36,531 nt of DNA from an uncultured Clostridia bacterium (GTDB lineage: Bacteria > Bacillota > Clostridia > UMGS1883): the NCBI GenBank assembly GCA_947630975.1, contig CANRJP010000017.1:1-36531 (forward strand), given 5' to 3'. Under the pieces are notes generated by a model. The model made no database searches. It saw only the letters and a list, made by a program, of their open reading frames with translations, and was not told the DNA's origin. Both the position numbers and the translations under genes were made by a program. Shown here one piece after another: positions 9,924-19,362 of the stretch (position 1 is its first letter; every line of letters starts with the position of its first letter).

Positions 9924-11020
9924 GCTGCTTTTTCCGAAAGTGTGAGCGTCACTTCGCGGAGACTGTCGTCCCGCAGGAATGAAACGGTCATTGTCTCGCC
10001 CGGCTGATGAGTGAACAGTTGGCGGCGGAAGGCCAGCATGGAGTTTACCTCCCTGCCGTCGGCGTAAACTATAATGTCGCCGTACCGAAGCCCCGCCTGA
10101 AAAGCCGGACCTCCGGCGTCAAGCTGGGCAACATACAGCCCCCGGCTGAAACCGCCCGCCTTTTTCAGATACCTTGCGGCCTCGGAAGTGTAAGCGTAAA
10201 GTCCGGCGTAGGGGGTCGTGAACTGACCGAGATTTCTGATACGCTCAATGACCGGCCGGCAAAGGTCAATAGGAATGGCAAAGCCCATGCCCTCGGCGTC
10301 CGTGACCTTAACGGTATTGATGCCAACCACCTGACCGGCGGAGTTTATGAGCGGACCGCCGCTGTTGCCGGGGTTTATGGAAGCGTCGGTCTGTATGAGA
10401 TCCTCCATATATCCGGGGACGCCGCCATTGTCAACGGTTATGGTGCGTCCCGTGGCGCTTACAATGCCGGCGGTAACTGTCCGTTCAAACTGCATACTCA
10501 GCGGATTTCCGATGGCGACCACATTTTCTCCCACCCGCAGCTTCTCCGCCTCGCCAAGCTCGGCGGCGGTGAAGCGTTCGCCGTCTATTTTTATAACGGC
10601 CAAATCAAGGGAGCTGTCGCTCCAGATTTTTCGGGCTTTACGTGTGGCCCCGCTGTAAAGGGTGACGACGATCTCGTCCGAACCGCCGACGACGTGCTGA
10701 TTGGTGATTATATATCCGTTTTCGGTGGCGACTACGCCGCTGCCCATGTTCCACACGGAGGCGTCCGATCCGGCGGCGCCGGATATTCCCACAACGGAAG
10801 GCAGAACTGTTTCGATCATATCCGCCATACTGTCCGGTTCCTCCTCCTCGACGGCGGGCGGAATACCGACGCTCTGGGCGGCCAGCCGCTGTCCCTCTCG
10901 GGCGGCCTCGTCAACGCGCTCATTGAACGAAAGATATAACCCGCCCGCCGTTATTCCCGCCGCCATCAACAGACCGAAGGAAAATATTACCCAAAAGCAG
11001 ACCTTTGCAAATTTTTTCAT
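9914..11020 (-). CDS. HtrA/DegP-like trypsin-fold serine protease with PDZ domain
   Basis: N-terminal TM anchor; ITNQHVV, DLAVIKI and NPGNSGGPL catalytic motifs; C-terminal PDZ (GLRYGDIIVYADGREV). Start taken at MKKFAKVCFW. Confidence 0.93.
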   Translation of the reverse strand: MKKFAKVCFWVIFSFGLLMAAGITAGGLYLSFNERVDEAAREGQRLAAQSVGIPPAVEEEEPDSMADMIETVLPSVVGISGAAGSDASVWNMGSGVVATENGYIITNQHVVGGSDEIVVTLYSGATRKARKIWSDSSLDLAVIKIDGERFTAAELGEAEKLRVGENVVAIGNPLSMQFERTVTAGIVSATGRTITVDNGGVPGYMEDLIQTDASINPGNSGGPLINSAGQVVGINTVKVTDAEGMGFAIPIDLCRPVIERIRNLGQFTTPYAGLYAYTSEAARYLKKAGGFSRGLYVAQLDAGGPAFQAGLRYGDIIVYADGREVNSMLAFRRQLFTHQPGETMTVSFLRDDSLREVTLTLSEKAAGP

Positions 11021-11075
11021 CGCCCACACCCCGATCACATAAACTATGTGGGCTTATACTGCCCACATAACGGGG
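11021..11075 (-). promoter_or_regulatory. Inverted-repeat leader upstream of the htrA-like gene that could mask its RBS
   Basis: Minus strand: CCCCG-TTATGTGGGC-AGTATAA-GCCCACATAG-TTTATGTGAT-CGGGG-TGTGGGCG-ATG. TATGTGGGC/GCCCACATA is a 9-bp stem; CCCCG can pair with the CGGGG that contains the putative RBS. Confidence 0.45.
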
Positions 11076-11113
11076 TTTTTATTCTTGCCTGCGGTCATCC
11101 ATTTTTTTGCGGT

Positions 11114-11941
11114 TCACATTTTTTCACGGAATTTTGATGGGCTCATTCCCTCAAATCTTTTAAAAATCGAACAAAAATAGCTCACATCGGCAAATCCGGC
11201 CATATAAGCGGCGTCCCTGACCGTAAGGCCCGGATTTTCCATGAACAGTTCCTTGCTTCGCCGGACGCGAACCAAATTAATATATTCAAATACTGTTCTC
11301 GATGTAAATTTTTTGAATATCACGCAAAGATATTGCGGCGTCACCCCGGCCAGCTTTGCCAGCTCTTCAAGCTGGACAGGATGGGAAAAATTTTCATTTA
11401 TATAGGTCATGACCGGACCGAGCTTTTTAAATTTTTCATCTATTGAAGCTCTTGCCGTAGTGGAGGTGAGAGTCATTATATCAAGCAGCGTCTCATATAT
11501 CAGCGCCGAACACCTCGGGGCCGATACCGGCCTTTCGGCGGAAGCTTCATATATTTTTCCAATCTTTTCGGAAAGCCTTACCGGGTCGGAGACATAATAG
11601 AGTTGAGAACCTTCGGCGCCCATGGTTTCGCGAAAAAAACTATCCACTCCGTCGCCGTCGAACATTATCCAATCAGTTCGCCACGCTCCACCCACGGCGT
11701 GGTAAGAATGAGGCTCTCCCGGAAAAAGCAGCAAGCCCTGCCCCGCTCCCATCTCGCAGCGCCTGTCTTGCATATACAGCCAGCCGTTTCCTTCCCGGCA
11801 CTGGATCCACTGATATTTTGGAAATCCGTTAGGCCGTATTACGTCCTCCTGCTCGTAGTTGGCGCCCACGCCGGTCAAATAATACGGCAGCTTCTCCTCT
11901 ATACTGATTTTTATTGGAAAAATCATGTTTCGATTTGACAT
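11114..11941 (-). CDS. AraC family transcriptional regulator (cupin-like sensor plus C-terminal HTH)
   Basis: C-terminal double HTH: HPVQLEELAKLAGVTPQYLCVIFKKFTSRTVFEYINLVRVRRSKELF...VRDAAYMAGFADVSYFCSIFKRFEGMSPSKFR. Confidence 0.93.
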   Translation of the reverse strand: MSNRNMIFPIKISIEEKLPYYLTGVGANYEQEDVIRPNGFPKYQWIQCREGNGWLYMQDRRCEMGAGQGLLLFPGEPHSYHAVGGAWRTDWIMFDGDGVDSFFRETMGAEGSQLYYVSDPVRLSEKIGKIYEASAERPVSAPRCSALIYETLLDIMTLTSTTARASIDEKFKKLGPVMTYINENFSHPVQLEELAKLAGVTPQYLCVIFKKFTSRTVFEYINLVRVRRSKELFMENPGLTVRDAAYMAGFADVSYFCSIFKRFEGMSPSKFREKM

Positions 11942-11962
11942 TTCATCACGTCCTTTTCTACC

Positions 11963-11991
11963 ATTATACAGTCGGCTGTTTGCCTTGTCAA
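11963..11991 (-). promoter_or_regulatory. Consensus sigma-A promoter for the AraC-type gene (TTGACA-N17-TATAAT)
   Basis: -35 at 11991-11986 and -10 at 11968-11963, minus strand, 17-bp spacer. Confidence 0.75.
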
Positions 11992-12027
11992 TATTAATAT
12001 TCTCATATTTATGTTAAAATGATATGA

Positions 12028-12056
12028 TTGACACAAAATTTATTCGGTGTTATAAT
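12028..12056 (+). promoter_or_regulatory. Consensus sigma-A promoter for the GH2 gene (TTGACA-N17-TATAAT)
   Basis: -35 at 12028-12033, -10 at 12051-12056, 17-bp spacer; divergent from the AraC-gene promoter. Confidence 0.75.
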
Positions 12057-12111
12057 TAGTATGGATATGTAATTAACGGCAAACTCTTACATAAACAGCG
12101 GGAGTGATAAA

Positions 12112-15100
12112 ATGAAAAAATTAAAATTTACGCTGGGGCTGATCTTATTTTTCGGCCTTATTACGGCATTTCAAACGGAGGCGAACGCAATGGACAACAG
12201 AGAGATAATGAATTTCAACACCGGTTGGCTGTACTCGCCCATGGACTACGTCAACGGTCAGGCCCTGCTGCTTGACGACAGCGGCTTTGAAGCGGTATGC
12301 GTCCCCCATGCCAATACGGTTCTTGACAGGCACAAGGGCGACGACTTTCAAATTCAAATAGAAAAATACCGCTTTGTTTCCTGGTACAGGAGGCATTTCA
12401 CCTTACCGGAGGAATATAACGGCAAACGGATAATAGTTGAGTTTGAGGGCGTGGCAACCGTGGCCGACGTGTATGTAAACGGAATGAGCGTTGGAAGCCA
12501 CAAAGGCGCTTACACGGGCTTTTCCTTTGATATTACCGAATATATTGATTTCGGCGCGGACAACGTTATTGCCGTAAGGGTGGACAGTACCCGCCGGCCC
12601 GACATTCCTCCGGAGGGAGGTCAGGTTGACTACTGCCTATTCGGCGGCATAGTCCGCGATGTACGGTTAAAAGCGGTAAACTCGGCTTATATAAGCGACG
12701 TATTTCTTACTGCTCCCGACATCAGCGCCGAAAGCGGGGTTGTCCGCTCAGCCGTTTCAGTCCGAAACACCACCGGTGAAAGTAAAACAATGTCTGTTGA
12801 AACGGTCATATACGACAAAGAAGGCTCCGAGACAGCACGGGCGTCAAGTGGGGATATTCAGGTGCCCGACGGCGGCTCGCTCACCTTCGACACTCAAAAA
12901 ATAACCTATCCGCACCTGTGGAGCATCGACGATCCGTATCTTTATACGGCAAAGGTAAGTCTTATCGACAACGGAGAAACCGTTGATACTGTTGAAACGA
13001 AAATCGGTCTGCGGTGGTTCGAGTTCACCGACACAGGCTTTTACCTCAACGGCGAAAAGCTCGTTCTCCGCGGAGTTAACCGCCACGAGCAATGGCCGTG
13101 GCAGGGCCGGGCAATTCCGGACAAGCTGCAAATTCGGGATGCCGACCTTATAAAAGACACAGGCTTTAACGCTGTACGCTGCTCGCACTATCCGCAAGAT
13201 CCCTCTTTCTTGAGCAGATGCGACGAAATTGGACTGATAGTATTCGAGGAGGCTCCCGGCTGGCAGCACGTGGGCGACAGTACCTGGAAAGAAATTTACT
13301 TGACAAATGTGGAGGAAATGATCCTTCGCGACCGCAATCACCCCTCCATCTTCACATGGGGCGTCCGCGTAAACGAGTCATGGGACGACGCCGAGCTTGT
13401 GACTTCCGCCAACAGCTTGGCAAAAGCTCTCGACCCGACAAGGCCAACTCACGGCGTCCGCAGGAGAGAGAATTATGACAGCACGGAAATGATCGAGGAC
13501 ATCTTCTGCGACAACTACATATATCCCGAAGAGCCCCGGTTTAAGCCCTTCATTTCCAGCGAACACTCATGGGAGCACTGGACCGACGGCTTTAATACTC
13601 CATGGGCCACCGACGCACAGGCCATGGAAAATACCAAATCCTTTGCCGATGTTGTGAATTATTATTACGGCAATGATTACTGTCTCGGCGGCTTCGCATG
13701 GAGTATGTTCGACTACGACAACGAGGTGAATTACACTAATACCGGTCATGTGTTCTACAGCGGGATGTACGATATTTTCCGGCTCGATAAGCCCGTAGCC
13801 CACTTTTACCGCTCACAGAAGGATGTAAATGAAGGTATCGAGCTGTACATTGCCAACTACTGGACGGAGACTTCGCCCGATACGGTGGAGGTATACAGCA
13901 ACTGCGACGAGGTGGAGCTTCTGGTAAACGGTCGGTCGATCGGGAAAATTCGTCCCAATTTATATATGAACGTACCTCATCCCGCATTCAGATTTGAAGG
14001 TGTTGCCTTCGAAGCGGGAACGCTCACCGCCATAGGCTATATTGACGGCGTCGAGGTCGCGCACGCTGAACGCGGGACTCCCGGCGCGGCGGCAAAAATT
14101 ACCGTTACCCCCGACTTCACCGACCTTGTCGCCGACGGAACGGACATGACCTGCGTGACGGTGGAGCTTCAAGACGAAAACGGCACCCGCCTTCCCTACG
14201 CCGCCGACGAAGTGACAATCAGTCTTGACGGGCCGGCGGATTTTATCGGCGAAAGCACTGTCGCGCTCGAGGGCGGAAGAATAGGTTTCATCGTTAAAAG
14301 CCGATATAACCAAACCGGAAAAGTGAAATGTACCGTAAGGGCCAACGGAGCGGCGCCCGGCGTCTGTGAAATTACGGTCGGCGAATATACCGAGAGCAAC
14401 GCCGTGCCATACTCTTACGGAAGCGGAACGGCCGAGCCTTTGAGCATAGAGGATATAAACGACACCGACAGCCGCTTCGCCTACGGTGAAGGATGGCTGA
14501 CGACGGCTCAGGCGGGCTGCTACATGAACGACAATCACTATTCCAACCGGGCCGGGGACAGTCTTACCGTAAGCTTTAGCGGGGATCGGCTCCTGTGGTA
14601 CGGGACTAAGGCTCCAAATCACGGAATATTGGCCGTCTCGTTAGACGGAGAAGCGGAGAGCTTCATAGACTGCTGGACCAACGTCCGTCAGGACGGACTG
14701 CTCCTCTATGACACCGGTTCAATCGGCTTTGGCGAACACAGCCTCACCGTACGGGTAACCGGCGACAGAAACGCTTTGGCAACAGACTGTTATATTAACG
14801 CCGATCACATCCGCATCTATAGAGACAGCGCCGCTTTAGACGGCGACGAAATTGCCGGCGGAGAATGGACGCCCGACGGCGGTTCATGGGCTGTCAACGG
14901 CGGAACACACAGCCAGAACGACCCTTCCGGCGACCACACAATAACCGTCGACTGTACCGCCGACGTTACGATTCGGGCCGTAGTTCCAATACCCACCGCC
15001 AACGATACCGGTTACAGTATAATGGGACGGATAGTTGACGAAAATCACTTCTATCAGCTTGAGCTGAAAAACGAAAACGGCGGATTGATCTGGGCCATCT

Positions 15101-15603
15101 GGCGCTGTGATGGGTGGGATTGGTTAGAGTTGGCCAACGGCCCCATTGATATACAGGGAGAAACCGCCACACTGCGCCTTGATATGCAGGGCGACAGGCT
15201 CAGCGCCTTTATCCGCTCTGATAAGGGCTGGACCCCGCTCGGCGCCTGCACCGACAGCGCGTACGCAGAAGGGAAAATCGGCCTCCGTACACACAATACC
15301 GCCGGACAGTTCACCGGAGTGTCGGTATACGGATTAAAAGAACCATCCGGCGAAGCCTTCGAGCTTAAAGACATTACAATCGACGGCGGCAAGTTGTACT
15401 CCGTACGGTTTTCTTCCCCGGGAGACAGCGCAGAAGATAAAACCGTTATCGCCGTCACAGATAACGCAGTTGCCGCCCGTGTCAGCTTGGACAGCGCCGG
15501 GAATGCCGATCTCGGCGGCATACCTATCGGCGGCGGCTTGAAGCTTCTACTCTGGAACAGTATTGAGGATATGCGCCCCTTATGTGAACCAAAAACAATT
15601 TAA
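12112..15603 (+). CDS. Secreted multidomain GH2 family glycoside hydrolase (beta-galactosidase/glucuronidase-like)
   Basis: Signal peptide; GH2 sugar-binding/Ig/TIM-barrel order (WYRRHFTLPEEYNGKRIIVEFEGV, VRGVNRHEQWPW-like LRGVNRHE, WGVRVNES acid/base region, FISSEHSWEHW). Ig-like and CBM-like C-terminal domains; ends with the KLLLWNSIEDMRPLC module. Confidence 0.92.
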   Translation: MKKLKFTLGLILFFGLITAFQTEANAMDNREIMNFNTGWLYSPMDYVNGQALLLDDSGFEAVCVPHANTVLDRHKGDDFQIQIEKYRFVSWYRRHFTLPEEYNGKRIIVEFEGVATVADVYVNGMSVGSHKGAYTGFSFDITEYIDFGADNVIAVRVDSTRRPDIPPEGGQVDYCLFGGIVRDVRLKAVNSAYISDVFLTAPDISAESGVVRSAVSVRNTTGESKTMSVETVIYDKEGSETARASSGDIQVPDGGSLTFDTQKITYPHLWSIDDPYLYTAKVSLIDNGETVDTVETKIGLRWFEFTDTGFYLNGEKLVLRGVNRHEQWPWQGRAIPDKLQIRDADLIKDTGFNAVRCSHYPQDPSFLSRCDEIGLIVFEEAPGWQHVGDSTWKEIYLTNVEEMILRDRNHPSIFTWGVRVNESWDDAELVTSANSLAKALDPTRPTHGVRRRENYDSTEMIEDIFCDNYIYPEEPRFKPFISSEHSWEHWTDGFNTPWATDAQAMENTKSFADVVNYYYGNDYCLGGFAWSMFDYDNEVNYTNTGHVFYSGMYDIFRLDKPVAHFYRSQKDVNEGIELYIANYWTETSPDTVEVYSNCDEVELLVNGRSIGKIRPNLYMNVPHPAFRFEGVAFEAGTLTAIGYIDGVEVAHAERGTPGAAAKITVTPDFTDLVADGTDMTCVTVELQDENGTRLPYAADEVTISLDGPADFIGESTVALEGGRIGFIVKSRYNQTGKVKCTVRANGAAPGVCEITVGEYTESNAVPYSYGSGTAEPLSIEDINDTDSRFAYGEGWLTTAQAGCYMNDNHYSNRAGDSLTVSFSGDRLLWYGTKAPNHGILAVSLDGEAESFIDCWTNVRQDGLLLYDTGSIGFGEHSLTVRVTGDRNALATDCYINADHIRIYRDSAALDGDEIAGGEWTPDGGSWAVNGGTHSQNDPSGDHTITVDCTADVTIRAVVPIPTANDTGYSIMGRIVDENHFYQLELKNENGGLIWAIWRCDGWDWLELANGPIDIQGETATLRLDMQGDRLSAFIRSDKGWTPLGACTDSAYAEGKIGLRTHNTAGQFTGVSVYGLKEPSGEAFELKDITIDGGKLYSVRFSSPGDSAEDKTVIAVTDNAVAARVSLDSAGNADLGGIPIGGGLKLLLWNSIEDMRPLCEPKTI
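15361..15600 (+). other. C-terminal ~80 aa module in the GH2 protein (ends GGLKLLLWNSIEDMRPLCEPKTI)
   Basis: Motif shared with the C-termini of the BspA-like and S8 proteins in this window. Confidence 0.7.
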
Positions 15604-15613
15604 AACAAATTTG

Positions 15614-15647
15614 AAAAAACTCCGCACCGGGCCGATGCGGAGTTTTT
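15614..15647 (+). terminator. Intrinsic terminator after the GH2 gene
   Basis: AAAACTCCGCA-CCGGGCCGA-TGCGGAGTTTTT. Confidence 0.85.
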
Positions 15648-15750
15648 CACAGTTCCTTTCAGCGAAGCCGTTTCAAGATTTCACAGTTGACGTTGGCTCT
15701 GCCCTTATCACGACATAAAATTTAAAAGCAAACATTATCTAAAAAACGGC

Positions 15751-15779
15751 TTGCTTTTTTCTGGGAAATATTATATAAT
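15751..15779 (+). promoter_or_regulatory. Putative promoter for the CotH-like gene (TTGCTT-N17-TATAAT)
   Basis: -35 at 15751-15756, -10 at 15774-15779, 17-bp spacer. Confidence 0.5.
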
Positions 15780-15812
15780 AAAGTTGAGGGATAATGAATG
15801 GAAGTGATATGA

Positions 15813-18020
15813 ATGAAAAAAATTACATTTGTAACAGCGGCGTTCGTTTTGCTGGTTTTAACGGCGTTTTCCGCCGACGTCCCGGAGGTTCCGGTTTTTT
15901 CGGTTCAAGGAGGAGTGTACGAGGACTCTTTCTTCCTTACATTGAGCGGTCGGGGCAATATTTATTACACCACTGACGGCTCCGTCCCCAACGCTTCATC
16001 AAATCCTTATATAGGCCCTATACCGATAACCGCCGACACATCCGAGGTCATAACGGGGTGGCGTGAAGAGGATAAGACTTCCATACCGGCCGGCACGGTC
16101 ATAAGGGCGGTGTCTGTCCTCGGCGGGCAGAGCAGCGAGGTAAAAACGGAAGTGTATTTTGTGGGCACCGGAATTCAACCGTTTTTTGGCGGTCTGCCCA
16201 TAGTCAACCTGACGGTCACACCATATGACCTTTGGGACGCGGAAAACGGCATTTATTCCAACTATAACTATGAACACAAGGTGCCCGGCGCCTTTCAATA
16301 TTATAACACACAGGGCATATGTGACATTAATAGAACCGTAGATGTTAAGGTCAGCGGCCACGGTTCCCGAACAAATCCCAAAAAATCACTCCGTGTATAT
16401 TTCAAAAATACCGATCCGGATCAGGGAAAATACCTGGAATACCCCCTCATACCCGGAAACACCGACCGAAACGGCGGGCAAATAACCCAATATGCCAAAG
16501 TGACCTTGCGTATTTCGGACTGGCAGTACACCGACCTTCGCGACCCCGTGGCTCAAAAGCTGGGCGAGGCGGGACGCGCGGACACTGCCGCCAGTACCCC
16601 CGTAGCTTTGTTTTTAAACGGGGAATACTGGGGAATGTACGAGTGCCGCGAACAGTTTGACGACGACTACGTGGCCTCACACTACGGCGCCGACAACAGC
16701 GACATTGTCTTTTTTGACCGTGACTGGACGCTGCCGCCAAGCTATGAACCGCTGTCTGATAACGGCAATATCTACACGGACAAAATTGAATATTCCTCTG
16801 GCCCGGAGGACGGCAACGAAGAAGGCGTGCTTGGTGAAAGCTATTACCGGGATCAGTGGAGGTACATACAGGATCTCTGTATAAGTAAAAATATAGCCGA
16901 TCCAGAGGTTTACGCCGAATTTTGCGCCAATGTGGATGTGGACAACCTCATCGACTACATGATAGTCTACCTATATTCCGCAAACGACGACTGGCCGGGC
17001 AACAACCTGAAGTTCTGGCGCGTCACAGAGGAAAATACAGATGAGAATAAATACGGTCTGGACGGCAAGTGGAGATTTATGATCCATGACTTCGACATTG
17101 CCTTCGAAAGTCCATGGCACGACACATTGAGGCTGAGCGTTTTCGGTACCGAGCCGGACACCGAGGCGCGTCATCCTCTGTATGCCACCCGATTTTTCGC
17201 CGGGCTCTTAAGAAACGACGATTTCCGAAACCGGCTTGCCCAGCGCACAATGGCCTATTTGGACACCGTGATGAGCGAGGATGGCGTAAAGTCAGTTGTC
17301 GACGGGCTCGTCGCCGAGCGTACCGCCGGCAAGGCGGCTGACCTGCTTCGCTGGGGCTGGGGGCCGGCCGAAGGCAGAGTTGACAAATGGCTCAACGATA
17401 CCGACAGCTTCAGGAGATTTGCCGCAGACAGGGAAAGACTCCTGATACAGCAGTACATTGACGTCCTTAACTCAAGCTTCAACGCGGGCATTACTGGAGA
17501 AGCGCGAATACGTCTTACTCCGAACAGTACCGACGCCGAAGTAATAAATTACAGCATCAGCGGCGCCGATATCGGCCCGGGTACGGATAAGATTTATAAG
17601 GTTTTCGCCGGTATCCCCATAACCTTAAGCGCAAGCTACGCCGACGGATCGCCGGCCCGTATCAGCGTCATCCACAGAGATACAGTGATCACAGGCAACG
17701 GTCAGGTGACTTTTACGCCGCAGGCAAACGAGCCGTACACGGTTTCGGCTGTGGACACGGAGCCGATCGAGGAAGAAACGATCGTTCCTTTTGGCATTGG
17801 CCGCGCGTCCCGTTTCGGTAACATGACCGTCGGAGAAATGCTTCCGCTGTTTCTTATCGGCCCCGGCGGAGAGAGACTTAAGGCCGAGGCCGTGGTTTCC
17901 GGCAACTGCGCAATTGTGGAAAACGGTATTGTTAAGGCTCTGTCCCCCGGTACCGCTACATTGACCGCGCGGTACAACGATCACACTTATACGGCGGATA
18001 TAGTAATTAAACAACAATGA
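15813..18020 (+). CDS. Secreted CotH-like (spore coat kinase-fold) protein with N-terminal chitobiase-C-like and C-terminal Big2-like domains
   Basis: Signal peptide; GRGNIYYTTDGSVPNASSNPY typical of CHB_HEX_C domains; CotH motifs (KVSGHGSRTNPKKSLRVYFK, ALFLNGEYWGMYECREQFDDDYVASHYG, WRFMIHDFDIAFE); C-terminal VENGIVKALSPGTATLTARYND. Confidence 0.88.
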   Translation: MKKITFVTAAFVLLVLTAFSADVPEVPVFSVQGGVYEDSFFLTLSGRGNIYYTTDGSVPNASSNPYIGPIPITADTSEVITGWREEDKTSIPAGTVIRAVSVLGGQSSEVKTEVYFVGTGIQPFFGGLPIVNLTVTPYDLWDAENGIYSNYNYEHKVPGAFQYYNTQGICDINRTVDVKVSGHGSRTNPKKSLRVYFKNTDPDQGKYLEYPLIPGNTDRNGGQITQYAKVTLRISDWQYTDLRDPVAQKLGEAGRADTAASTPVALFLNGEYWGMYECREQFDDDYVASHYGADNSDIVFFDRDWTLPPSYEPLSDNGNIYTDKIEYSSGPEDGNEEGVLGESYYRDQWRYIQDLCISKNIADPEVYAEFCANVDVDNLIDYMIVYLYSANDDWPGNNLKFWRVTEENTDENKYGLDGKWRFMIHDFDIAFESPWHDTLRLSVFGTEPDTEARHPLYATRFFAGLLRNDDFRNRLAQRTMAYLDTVMSEDGVKSVVDGLVAERTAGKAADLLRWGWGPAEGRVDKWLNDTDSFRRFAADRERLLIQQYIDVLNSSFNAGITGEARIRLTPNSTDAEVINYSISGADIGPGTDKIYKVFAGIPITLSASYADGSPARISVIHRDTVITGNGQVTFTPQANEPYTVSAVDTEPIEEETIVPFGIGRASRFGNMTVGEMLPLFLIGPGGERLKAEAVVSGNCAIVENGIVKALSPGTATLTARYNDHTYTADIVIKQQ

Positions 18021-18030
18021 CCTTATACTG

Positions 18031-19362
18031 TCATGAAAACTTTTTTGACTCCGTTACCAAATCGAGAATTTTTTTGGCGGTTCGGTTGGGATACATCTGA
18101 CTAACATCAACGGTGTAGTCACAGTTCGCGTAATAAGGTTCCCTGTAGTCCAGCATGGCCTCGATCTCGGGACGGGACTTACCTTTTAAAAGCGGACGGC
18201 TCGTGTCGCCCGAGGTATTGCGCAATATCTTTTCAACATCGGCTTTTAAACGAATCACATAACTGTTTTCCCGCAAAAGGTCAATATTTTCTCTCCGAAG
18301 GACGGCGCCGCCGCCAAGAGAAATCACAACGCCCTTTCTGCGGCTGAGTTCACCGATGCACCGACTTTCTATACTCCGAAAGCCGCTCTCCCCTTCCCTG
18401 TCAAATATTTCGGGGATCGTCAGGCCGGTAGTCTTAACAATGTAATCGTCGCAATCAATGAGCTCGCTCCCGGTCATCTGCGCCAATTCCCGGCCCACGG
18501 CGCTTTTTCCGCAGCCCATAAATCCAGTCAATACAATGTTATGGTTCATCTCCAACCGGCGGAAAAGCCTGTCGATAATATCCTCCCCCACATTTTTCTG
18601 GGTAAAAAGTTCAAAGGCTATGACAGCCTGATATATAAGCATACCTATTCCGCCCACTGTTTTGAAGCCGTTTTCGGCTGCCATTCTCAGCAAAGCGGTC
18701 TCACGGGGACAGAACACAATGTCGCATACGACGCAGTCCGGAGCAAGCAAATCAAAACGTTCAAAGGGCGTGGCGTCGGACTTCATACCCACCGATGTGG
18801 TGTTGATAAGTATCTGTGCCCCGGCGGCGCTCTCCGCCGCTTCAATACGGCGGTCGTGAAGTTCGCTTGCAAGCTTCTCCGCCTTCGCGTGAGTGCGGTT
18901 CACAACACGAACCCGCGCGGCGCCGCTTTCCAGCACCGCGGCGGCAACGCCTTTGGCCGCGCCTCCCGCGCCGAGAATGACCACGTTTTTGCCCTCAACG
19001 CTTACACCGCTGCGATCGAGATTGGCAATAAATCCCGGCGCGTCGGTATTGTAACCCTTGAGAACGCCCATGCGGTTTACGACAGTATTTACCGCGCCGA
19101 TTTTTTGAGCATAAGGGTCCAACTCGTTGCAGAATTTTATAACCTCTTCCTTGTGGGGTATGGTCACGTTAAGCCCACGTATGCCCAAAGCGCGAGCGCC
19201 CCTTATCGCGTCGCCGAGGTTTTCCGGCAGGACATGATACGCGCCGTAAAAATAATTCATTTCCAGACAGTCCAAAATGAAATTATGTATTTCCGGCGAA
19301 ACGGAATGGGCGACCGGATGACCGATGACGCCCAACGGTAATGTTTTTGCTGTTATATTCAT
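18031..19362 (-). CDS. aroE-aroK: Bifunctional shikimate dehydrogenase (N-terminal) / shikimate kinase (C-terminal) fusion
   Basis: One continuous 443-aa ORF: AroE (GVIGHPVAHSVSPEIHN, GLNVTIPHKEEV, GAGGAAKGVAAAVLESG) followed by AroK (IVLTGFMGCGKSAVGRELA, VISLGGGAVLRRENIDLL). Confidence 0.93.
   Translation of the reverse strand: MNITAKTLPLGVIGHPVAHSVSPEIHNFILDCLEMNYFYGAYHVLPENLGDAIRGARALGIRGLNVTIPHKEEVIKFCNELDPYAQKIGAVNTVVNRMGVLKGYNTDAPGFIANLDRSGVSVEGKNVVILGAGGAAKGVAAAVLESGAARVRVVNRTHAKAEKLASELHDRRIEAAESAAGAQILINTTSVGMKSDATPFERFDLLAPDCVVCDIVFCPRETALLRMAAENGFKTVGGIGMLIYQAVIAFELFTQKNVGEDIIDRLFRRLEMNHNIVLTGFMGCGKSAVGRELAQMTGSELIDCDDYIVKTTGLTIPEIFDREGESGFRSIESRCIGELSRRKGVVISLGGGAVLRRENIDLLRENSYVIRLKADVEKILRNTSGDTSRPLLKGKSRPEIEAMLDYREPYYANCDYTVDVSQMYPNRTAKKILDLVTESKKFS

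Noticed and set aside
10007-10939. 310-aa plus-strand ORF
   Set aside because: Antisense to the HtrA-like protease.
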